The position numbers and the translations under genes are program-made. From the NCBI GenBank assembly GCA_036873135.1, contig JAPTYO010000008.1, forward strand, positions 42,652,819 to 42,716,818: 64,000 bases of DNA, in the 5' to 3' direction. The stretch comes from Clarkia xantiana subsp. parviflora. Lineage: Eukaryota; Streptophyta; Magnoliopsida; Myrtales; Onagraceae. How positions within the stretch are numbered: position 1 is the first letter of the stretch; the number at the start of each line of letters is the position of its first letter. Of this stretch, positions 55,634-64,000 are shown piece after piece. The notes below the pieces were generated by a model. That model was not told where the DNA came from and ran no database searches. It saw only the letters and a list, made by a program, of their open reading frames with translations.

Positions 55634-56531
55634 TGATGGATATGTGTCCAATTCGGGATCGTATTTATGTTTCGGGCCTCGTAAACACGTCAAAAAAACA
55701 TCACGGTTCGAAAAACGTCTCCTGAGGGTCAAAACGGTCCGGAAGCGCGTTACGCGCGTCCGGACCGGACCTCCGGATTGCATAAAGCAATCCGGAGTTA
55801 TGGGTTGCAAACAATCCGGACCTCGCCGAATTACCCAAATTCGATGAGGTCCGGATTGCACTACGGGTATTGCGCAGCTACCGTTTACGCGATTACCGTT
55901 ACGTATAGAGAAGTCGAGTTCGCACATTGCCAATATTTGATGACGGTTACCGCTTGCTTTTGAACCGTCATCAAACCGCTTTAAAACCGGGTCCGGTCCC
56001 AAGGAAGCCTATAAATAGGAGGCCTTGGCCACCCATTTTGACACATCCTCTCATTTGCCCAACTTTGGCACCTTGAGCTCTGACTTCTCTCTAGAAATAT
56101 TTTCTCTCTCTAAAATGACCTTTTTAGCCCCAATCGTGACTTAGGCATCGGAGAGGGCTCCACTAGCACCACCCCCCCCCCCCCTCTCCGTGCTAGTACT
56201 GGCCCTTTGTGCAGGAAAAGAGCCTCCAAGCTAAGGCGAGGAAGAGAAATCGAAGTAAGATGTGCCCAGACGCTCAGACTTGTGCCCAAACCGCCATTTC
56301 CTGAGACACAACCGTTTCCCGAGACATAGACTCCTCCTGAGACACAACCGTTTCCCGAGACACAGACTCCTCCTGAGACACCACCATTTTCCGAGACACA
56401 GCGTTAAAACCGAACACTCGTCATCGGCATTAGGCGAATACCTCTTCCAGACGAAGGGTGTCAGCCCGAAAACCCGCACAACCTAATCAGACAGACGCGT
56501 CCATCCGACCCAGTTCAACCAGGACGCAACA
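55634..56531 (+). mobile_element. gypsy-2 3' LTR
   Basis: 898 bp. Compared with the 5' LTR it has a shorter segment near 55790, an added stretch near 55880, and a C run of about 14 at 56167-56181 where the 5' copy has six. It keeps the TATA box in its inverted repeat and the six 18-bp units (56293-56400). Confidence 0.93.
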
Positions 56532-56536
56532 CATTC

Positions 56537-56850
56537 GATTAGAAATTAGATCTACTTATCAAATTTAATCGACCCTATAAAACGGGATCGATCCGAAACG
56601 AAGTTAAAACCGAAATATCCACCAAGATGGTCGGATCAGACATGAATACTCACCCTCATTCATCTAAATATCGCGGAACATCGAAATACCATTAACATCC
56701 ATTGATTGTGTAGTTCTAAGGGCGGACCGATAATGACTGAGGTCTGCACATCTCTTTAATGCCAACGGCTGGGTTTCCCGGAAGGGTAATATCGTCACAC
56801 AATGCGACCATTGGGCTGTTACTGTTCCCGTAGAAAGCTACAGTAAAATC
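56537..56850 (+). mobile_element. copia-D interior right of gypsy-2
   Basis: Colinear weak homology to copia-B 13755-13920: for example CGAAATATCCACCAAGATGG against the CGAAATGATAATCCAAGACC site, and ATCGCGGAAC against GATCGCGAAC. This confirms that gypsy-2 split copia-D. Homology fades after about 56850; the RT-RNase H and 3' LTR of copia-D are missing. Confidence 0.6.
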
Positions 56851-58740
56851 GAAATATATCAATTTAAAAATGAAATAAATTTATGAACGCGCATGGCTCA
56901 ATGAAACCGTTGAAACCATTAAAATTTATTATTTTATTAAACACTCTTAGGCCATTCAACATATTAATTTCATGTATATATGTATTCATTTTGAATAGTT
57001 GGACCTTCCGAGGCTGACATAGATTTGAAGTTATGTCAGCATGAACATAGTTATAAGCTGATATAGTTTTGAATTATTGTCCCCAAGACGGTACATATTC
57101 GACTTAAACTGCGTAATTTTTTATTATAAAATCTTGTCCATTTCTTGGTAAATGTTGTCCTTATACAGATAAAGTAGTCTCATTTATGTTAATAAATAAT
57201 TGCATTGTCGTTGGAACATTTATCCTTGTAATGGTAAAGTCGTCTCATTTTCAAGCTAAAGCATCTACTTATCATCCCACAGTGCCAACATGTAGTGAGA
57301 ATAACTAATAGTTATGTCGACAGAGGTGTTTGGTTATCGACAAATAGTTTGTGCCAAATCATATGTTTCGATCTGTTGCATCTAATTTTGTTTTCATACA
57401 TATATATTTAACAGTGATACATCATTTCTAATTACCGTTTACCGTGTTAGACATTCTTTTATGTTTTCCCTTATTTATATACTGACTACTATGTATTAGC
57501 TTTTAAATGAGACTAATAACGTAAATGAAAGTAGGTCATTAATTCGAATATTTAGTTATTTCCAAAATACAATAATATGTGACATACATAATGTTAGTAT
57601 TTTATGTAGAAATAAATTTGAATAAAACTTTAATGATAGACAGTCTGACCTTTTATCATCACAAATTCCGAAAGCAGATACAATGACACTATATGTAATT
57701 ATTTGCAACTTTATAACCGATTTTATTGCACACTCGGATCCAGTCAGTCGGACTTTGAAATTCGTACTTTTAATAATATCTCCAATTAAAAGGATGGAGT
57801 TAAGTAGTGTGACGAAATGGGGGGGGGGGGGGGGGGGTTCGAATTCATTTGTTATAGCTTTTTGAAATTTCAAAATTTTGTCCTACCTTTTCTCGGATAT
57901 ATTAAAGTACTTTGGACATAGAGTCCGTGTTTGTCCATTTCTCATTGCAGCCACAATCTCCTCTTCCATTCACCGTGCTTTCCATGTCTAGCGGTCGACT
58001 GGCCACATCAACAGTGAAGTGATACCCTAAATTTAGGTGAAATCGTAAGCTGCTTCGTCTCCCATCCTGTTTTTCCGCCTAATACGATGTTGATTATGTT
58101 TATTCATGTTTTGTCCGATTTGTTAATTTTACCAGGTTTAAACAGCTTAGTTTGGCGCCTTAAGGCCCGCTCAACTGCAAGATTAACTTATACATGTTAT
58201 GTACATCTACCTGAGAGCATCTACAAGGGAAGACCTTCCTGGAGATACTGTTGAATGTTATTAGCGTTCATGTTCTGAACAGTTCTGGTAGCTAATTTTT
58301 CAGTAAACAACGTATTCCAATGCAAGGCGAATTATTTTGGTACTTATGGTTGTCTCGTCATTTTTTTTAATTGTATTGTAGTGGCGCCAACGAACCGAAT
58401 ATAACCTGTCCAACCAATATGGCTGCCACAAGGTATATCTGTCAAAGTATGGACAACTGTTATATCAACATACTTTTAACTTCAAAGTTGTTATTCAGTG
58501 TTAAAAACTTAAAAACAATTTGTAAAATACGTTATGAATGTATGAATACATATTTTTTGTACATCAAATGTTGTGCAACGCTAAACATATGATACACGGA
58601 ATATAAGTAGAAAAAAAGGAAGAGTTGTGGAAACTCACAATTTAAGTAGAATATTAAGTAGAATTAACGGGAGAGGCGTGGAAACTCAATTCTGCAACAC
58701 TACAAGTAGAATGTATTGTTGGGGAATTGGAAGTGTACAT
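56851..58740. other. intergenic, no gene recognised
   Basis: About 1.9 kb of AT-rich DNA with no convincing coding frame on either strand. It includes a 19-base G run (57819-57837). Text around 57120-57250 shares TAAATAAT and TCGTCTC words with 41800-41880, perhaps from an old repeat. The part next to 58740 would be the 3' flank of the GST gene. Confidence 0.5.
57819..57837. repeat. 19-base poly-G run
   Basis: An uninterrupted G19 after GACGAAAT in otherwise AT-rich DNA. Its true length is uncertain. Confidence 0.85.
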
Positions 58741-58830
58741 TTGGATTTTTATTGAGAAAACAAGGGAAACAAGTTAAGAAGATGGTAAAGAACACAGGAG
58801 GAGGCAGATGAGGGAGAGTTTGGAGTGTAG

Positions 58831-59575
58831 TCAGTCAACAATTCCAAGCATCTTCCTGAACATGCCCACAAAGTGACACACCTTATCAGGTTGTGGAATA
58901 ACTTGGGCGACGGTTGGTCTGTGGAGGCACCTGTTAATCCAAGCAGAGAGTTTGGGGCAGTGATCCACAATCTCAAACTTCCCAACTTTCTCATAAGCAG
59001 GGAACCAAGATGCAAGACCCATTGCATTAATATCTAGGAATCCAAAGTAGTCATTCTCTCCAAGACCACCACCCTCTTCTACTTGCTTTAAAATCTCAAT
59101 AAACTCCTTCTTAGCCACCTCCCGTTCCTCTCCCTTGCTTGTCCATATCGCTTTTCCAGCCTCGAATACCTGAATCATTCATTCCATTTTCATTAGTATA
59201 AATATTTAAGTGGATGATATTTAATTAAAGAAGCGGCAGGCACATTTTTTCAAGGAAATCAGTCCAGAAGCGAGCTTGGGCGCGTTCATATGCACAAGAG
59301 GGAAGCAATGGGGAGGAGGAAGATGGGAAAGCCTCATCAATGTAAGATACAATAATTGCAGACTCGCATATTGGCCGGCTTCCCATTGTGAATAAGGACA
59401 GGCACCTTCTTGTGGATTGGGTTGGGTTGGAGGCCAACAACAACTCGCTCTTTCCCCCCATCACATTCTTCTCTTCACGTTTCTCATAAAGGACCCCTTT
59501 CTCGTTCAGACCAATCTTTACCCGCATGCAAAACGGGCTAACCCAGCAGTCTATAACTACCACCTCATCTCCCAT
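58831..59575 (-). pseudogene. tau-class glutathione S-transferase, damaged
   Basis: Tau GSTs conjugate glutathione to xenobiotics and stress products in the cytosol. Exon 1 (59575 to about 59243) starts M-G-D-E-V-V-V-I-D-C-W-V-S-P-F with the catalytic Ser at residue 13, and has P-I-C-E-S-A-I-I-V-S-Y-I-D-E (G-site Glu-Ser) and A-R-F-W-T-D-F-L. Exon 2 (59169-58831) reads V-F-E-A-G-K-A, Y-F-G-F-L-D-I-N-A-M-G-L, P-K-L-S-A-W-I-N-R-C and ends with TGA. One phase-0 intron is typical of the class. Damage: a 5-bp tandem duplication (AACCC) and, 40 bases on, an extra 4 bp shift the frame for about 14 residues, removing the K-V-P-V-L loop with its cis-Pro. The donor of exon 1 is also out of phase (one A short in an A run). 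Probably non-functional, or affected by sequence errors. Confidence 0.85.
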
Positions 59576-59644
59576 TATATTATTATGCCTCTTAATTAAT
59601 TAATTAACCACGAGAATTAGCTACTTATATATATATATATATCC

Positions 59645-59978
59645 TGTTGAAGTCTGGGCCTTCAAGTTCTGTCCGGTTCGGCCCATCTTGGCAATCTGGA
59701 CCTTTTATCTTTGTTTGATCTGGGCTTTGTACTATTGTTTTTTTTAGTTGGACTTAGTTGTCTCTTATTTCTTAGTTGTGGTCAAAGTTCCTTCTTTGTA
59801 AAGATTGTGGGGTAAAACCTGAATTAATTTTCGGGTTTCTCTTAGTGTTATAAGGTGAAGCATGTCCACTTGAAGGAACACATGCTAGTGATCCGCAATT
59901 GCTCTGTGTTGATTCTTCATCTTCTTTCCCTTCGTGAAATTAGGGTTAGCTCCGATATTAGGGTTTCCAAAATTAACA
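59645..59978 (+). mobile_element. copia-E 5' LTR
   Basis: 334 bp from TGTTGAAGTCTGG to AAAATTAACA, right after a TATATATA run (59627-59642) and directly before a perfect primer site. Unrelated to the copia-A to -D LTRs. The 3' LTR is beyond the window. Confidence 0.9.
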
Positions 59979-59992
59979 TGGTATCAGAGCGG
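59979..59992 (+). other. copia-E primer-binding site
   Basis: TGGTATCAGAGCGG abuts the LTR; exact complement of the initiator tRNA-Met 3' end. Confidence 0.95.
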
Positions 59993-60203
59993 CAAATGTT
60001 GTTTGCTGTTCGATCCTGGCGCTGATTCCTCCCTGTTCGCTCCTTTCTCCTTCCATGGCTCCACAAGCGTGGTGACGAATCATCTCCACTGGTCTTCTTT
60101 TCGAGCGAAACGGCTGTTCGTTTCATCTTCTGTTTCTTTGAGGTCTGATACGGCGTCTTCCACGATCTCTTCGGCTTCCTTGTATCACTAAGGGCTTCTT
60201 GCG

Positions 60204-63200
60204 ATGGCGGAGAAGACGGAACGATTGGATGGCAAGGAACCCTTGGGAACTTCTGCAACCATCGAGGATGACGCAAATCACGACTTCTCGAAGGAGGTTC
60301 ACACTTTTCACCCTTTGTATCTACATGCCTCTGACAATCCCGGCCAGAGTTTGATTTCTTTGAAGCTCTCTGGGCCGGAGAACTATAGGAATGGAGCCGC
60401 GGTATGCAAATCGTTCTGATAGGAAAAAACAAATTAGGCTTCATAACTGGCTCATGTAGGCGAGATTCTTTTGATGTGAAATTGCATTTGTTGTGGGATC
60501 GCTGTGATGCTGTTGTTAGGGGGTGGATCATTAACTCTGTTTCGGATAATATTGCTGATGGAATTATGTACATGGAGAATGCCTTCATGGTTTGGAGAGA
60601 TTTACATGAGAGATTCAACAAGATGAATGGATCAAGAATCTATCAATTACATCGTGAGATCACCACCACTCGTCAAGGTGTGGACACTGTTTCTGTATTC
60701 TATACCAAGATGAAGAATCTTTGGTCAGAATATGATGCTGCCTGCTCTCTTCCTCATATTGAGGGGGAAGTTTTCAAGAGACATTTGGACCATAAGGAGA
60801 ATGAACGACTGTTTCAGTTTTTGATGGGATTGAGTGACAGTTTTTCGAATGTTAGAAGCAATTTGCTTCTATGGACTCCTCTGCCCAGCCTGAATCAAGC
60901 TTATGGGATGCTTTTGCAAGAAGAGAGCCAACGTGATGTCTCTGCTTCCTTTCCTGCTTCTGATGGAGTCTCTCTTACTGTTAAGTCCTCAGCACCAAAT
61001 GATGGAAAAGGAAAGAGACCCCCCAACATGAACCTTGAGTGCGATTTCTGCAAAAAGAAAGGGCACACATCTGATCGTTGCTTTACAAAAGGCTGTGACT
61101 TTTGTCAAAAAAAGGGGCACTATCGTGATATCTGTTTTAAACTGAGAGATTTGACCAAGGCTAAGGCTGTACTGGCTAAGGCTTCTTCTGTGAGTTCTGA
61201 GGCAAATGATGGAGACAGTGTACCTTCTGAAGCATCAGTCAAGAGTGGGATCACTCTTTCAAGCGAACAGTTTGACACACTACTTCAGAGGGCAGGAGGT
61301 GGTGGCACACATCCAAGTGTGGCTACTGCAATCACCTCTGGGGAAGGAAGCTCACTGGGTGCTGGTATGATCTCTTTAAACTCTGCTGATGCCTGTACAG
61401 ATAGTTGGATACTGGACACTGGTGCCAGTAATCATATGACCAAAAATATCGCTTGGCTTGAGAATTTTAAACCTCTTTCTTCAGCCAAAGTTCAATTACC
61501 TAATGGAGATTTTTCTTGGGCTGTTGGGACTGGTGATTTCCAAATTGAAAAGGGAAAAAAACTGAGAAACATTCTCTACATACCTGATTTTAAATACAAT
61601 CTCATTTTTGTTTCTCAGTTAACCCATGATCTTAATTGTGCTGCCATATTTCTTCCCAACATTGCTATATTGCAGGACCTCTCAAATGGGAGGGCCTTGG
61701 CAAATGGTGAGCAACAATCTGGATTATATTTGTTCAGACCCAACAACAATGTTTCTTCTTCTGTGGCTTTGAGTTCCTTGAACAAAACTGATGCTGGTTT
61801 GTGGCATATGAGACTTGGTCATGCTTCTGAAAATGTTTTGATTGATAGTCATGTTTTAGAAAAACAGCAGAATAAAAATCTTGGAGTTAATGATTGTAAA
61901 ATTTGTCCTCTGGCAAAATTTAGTAGGTTTCCCTTCCATAACTCTGATTCAAGAGCTGATTCTCTTTTTGATCTTGTTCACAGTGACGTTTGGGGCCCTT
62001 ATAAGACCTCAACCTATGATAATAAAAGATTCTTTCTTACTCTGGTTGATGATTTTTCGAGAATTACTTGGGTTTTCCTAATGCAGTACAAACATGAGGT
62101 ATCTGAATTGCTCAAACATTTTGTTGAGATGGTTAAAACCCAGTATGGAAAGGTCATTAAAGTTTTTCGAACAGATAATGGTGGAGAATTCCTCAGTGAT
62201 CATTTAACTGACTTTTTTAAACAAAAAGGAATCCTCCATCAAACATCTTGTTCATACACACCTCAACAAAATGGGAGAGTAGAAAGGAAACATCGTCACC
62301 TTTTAGAAGTTGCAAGAGCCTTGAAACTCCAAGGTTTTATTCCTGACTGTTTTTGGGGAAACTGTATTCTTACTGCTTGCTATCTCATAAACCATATGCC
62401 CAGTTCTGTTTTAAAATCCAAATCTCCTTTGGAAGTTCTTCTTGGACACAAACCTGTTTTACATCACTTGAGGGTGTTTGGGTGTTTATCATATGCTAAA
62501 AATATGTTGGCTTCGGATAAGTTTGCTTCCAGGGCTATTCAGTCTGTCTTTATGGGTTACTCAGATGTTCAAAAGGGTTACATTCTCTACAATCTAGAAA
62601 ACAAGAAATTTTTTGTTAGTAGGGATGTTAAGTTTCATGAAAAAGAGTTTCCCTTTCAGAAAACAAATTCAAATCCTTTGCCCTTTTTTAGTGATGATGT
62701 TATGCCAACACCTGTCAGTGATGATGTTGCTCATTCTGAGGAGACATTGGAGACATCTGTTATTCCTAATAGAATTGTGGATGACAGTCTGATGGATCAT
62801 ACATTAGATGATGACCAATACATTGTGTCTGATAATACTGAAGATAGAGCAGATGATGACACTAATGCTATTCCTGTGTCTGATGCCATTGACACTCAAG
62901 TTTGGAGATCCACAAGAATCAGAAAACCCCCTGTTAAGTTGAATGATTATGTGGTGTCAGCAACCACTCTTTATCCTATCTCAGATTGCATTAGTTACAC
63001 TAACATTTCTCATGATTACAAATGTTACCTTTCTGCTATTGATAAATTGATTGAGCCTTCTAGCTTTGAGGAAGCTGCTCAGGACACAGGTTGGACACAG
63101 GCAATGCAAGATGAGATTGGGGCTCTTGAAGCCAATGGTACATGGGATTTGGTTCAACTTCCCCCTGGTAAGAAAGCTATTGATTCAAAGTGGGTTTACA

Positions 63201-64000
63201 AATTGAAATTTAATTCGGATGGTTCCCTTGAACGCTACAAGGCTAGATTAGTAGCTAAGGGTTACAAACAAAAGCAAGGAATAGACTATTTTGAAACATT
63301 TTCTCCAGTTGTCAAAATGAAAACTGTTAGGACTATCTTATCCTTAGCTGCTATTCAGAAATGGCCCCTTTTTCAAATGGATGTCTTTAATGCGTTTCTT
63401 CAAGGGGATCTATCAGAAGAGGTTTATATGAATTTACCTCAAGGTTTTCGTAATCTGGGGGAGTTGCAAGGTAATGTGGTTTGTAGATTACGAAAATCTT
63501 TGTACGGGTTAAAGCAGGCCTCTAGGCAGTGGAACTTGAAATTAACTGATGCTTTATCCCGTGCTGGTTATGTTCAGTCCTTCTATGATTATTCCTTGTT
63601 TTCTAAGAGGGAAGGAAATGATATTGTTGTTTTACTAGTTTATGTTGATGATTTGCTTGTGACTGGAAACAGTGACAGGCTAATCACCCAACTGAAATCT
63701 GTTTTACAATCCAACTTTAAAATGAAGGACTTGGGAGAACTGCAATACTTCCTTGGCATTGAGGTAGCTAGATCCTCCAAGGGAATAGTGCTCTGCCAAA
63801 GGAAATATGCCCTTGAGTTAATCTCAGAAATGGGTATGACAGCTTGCAAACCTGCTGAGACTCCTATGGAGACCAATTTAAAACTTACTTCAAAGAAATA
63901 TGATGACTCTATAAAACAAACTATGGATGACCCTCTCATTCATGATGAATCCTGCTTTAGGAGACTGATTGGCAAGCTGTTATACCTAACCCTTACTAGG
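60204..64000 (+). CDS. copia-E gag-pol, partial, with one frameshift
   Basis: ATG 60204 opens gag (M-A-E-K-T-E-R-L-D-G), which runs to L-S-G-P-E-N-Y near 60390. One T is missing there; the frame moves by one and stays open from 60404 to the last base, about 1199 codons with no stop. Numbering from 60404: two zinc knuckles C-D-F-C-K-K-K-G-H-T-S-D-R-C (213) and C-D-F-C-Q-K-K-G-H-Y-R-D-I-C (231); protease D-T-G-A-S-N-H (338); integrase finger H468 to C-K-I-C (498) and the triad D528, D591, E627 (exact D-35-E spacing); RT with R-Y-K-A-R-L-V-A-K-G-Y (about 942) and Y-V-D-D (1080). RNase H lies beyond the edge. Domain order PR-IN-RT is that of Ty1-copia. Potentially autonomous if the single gap is a sequencing error. 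Confidence 0.95.

Larger units (their letters stand above)
45570..56536 (+). mobile_element. gypsy-2: Ty3-gypsy Tat-lineage element lacking gag, whole, with target duplication
   Basis: 10,957 bp (45575-56531) between CATTC at 45570-45574 and 56532-56536. LTRs are 896 and 898 bp, begin TGATGGATATG and end GACGCAACA, and differ by a few percent plus an indel block near 45730/55790. Order: LTR, primer site, gag stub fused to protease, RT, RNase H, second RNase H, integrase, 66-bp repeats, antisense gene remnant, 19-bp repeats, polypurine tract, LTR. It sits inside copia-D, whose sequence continues at 56537. Confidence 0.95.

Overview
This window is nuclear DNA of a flowering plant. The evidence is an 11-exon V-ATPase subunit H gene with plant-type sequence, a tau-class glutathione S-transferase (a plant class), and a dense, nested population of plant LTR retrotransposons primed by tRNA-Met (Ty1-copia) or a tRNA-Asp-like primer (Ty3-gypsy, Tat lineage). 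I cannot name the species. Only about 4.6 kb belongs to recognisable host genes; most of the rest is transposon.

Layout: 1-2149 is the 3' end of copia-A with its 3' LTR. 2250-3290 holds minus-strand copia debris. 3640-7740 is the host VHA-H gene. 8183-9068 is a foldback Mutator-like MITE with a 10-bp target duplication. About 9595-10140 is a probable minus-strand copia LTR containing a small MITE. 10168-17340 is copia-B. 17345-41326 is copia-C, split by a minus-strand non-autonomous Tat-like element (LARD, 17520-37061, TSD CTCAG). That element is itself split by an 11.4-kb Tat element, gypsy-1 (18683-30059, TSD TTGTT). 42213 to about 56850 is copia-D, split by a second Tat element, gypsy-2 (45575-56531, TSD CATTC). 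58831-59575 is a damaged tau GST on the minus strand. 59645 to the right edge is copia-E, the best-preserved element, with an open gag-pol frame running out of the window.

How the parts fit: target duplications and LTR divergence give an insertion order of copia-C first, then the LARD (LTRs roughly 10% diverged), then gypsy-1 (about 17 mismatches in 739 bp). Both Tat elements encode gag and/or protease, RT, RNase H, a second archaeal-type RNase H and integrase on the plus strand. Each then has a tandem-repeat block and an antisense, intron-containing gene between pol and the 3' LTR; in gypsy-1 that gene has its own TATA box and splice sites. Copia-A to -D form one family with a very long leader, a short gag and RT-RNase H. 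Wherever the gag-to-RT interval can be inspected it has no protease or integrase, so the family is probably non-autonomous.

The points most worth a second look are the antisense gene of the Tat elements, the ORF-less repeat-packed LARD, the copia family without protease and integrase, the catalytic-residue losses (copia-B RT, gypsy-2 second RNase H), the broken splice donor in VHA-H, the compensated frameshift in the GST, and TATA boxes centred in inverted repeats in all three Tat-type LTRs. Several lesions are single-base indels, often in homopolymers, so sequencing error should be excluded first.
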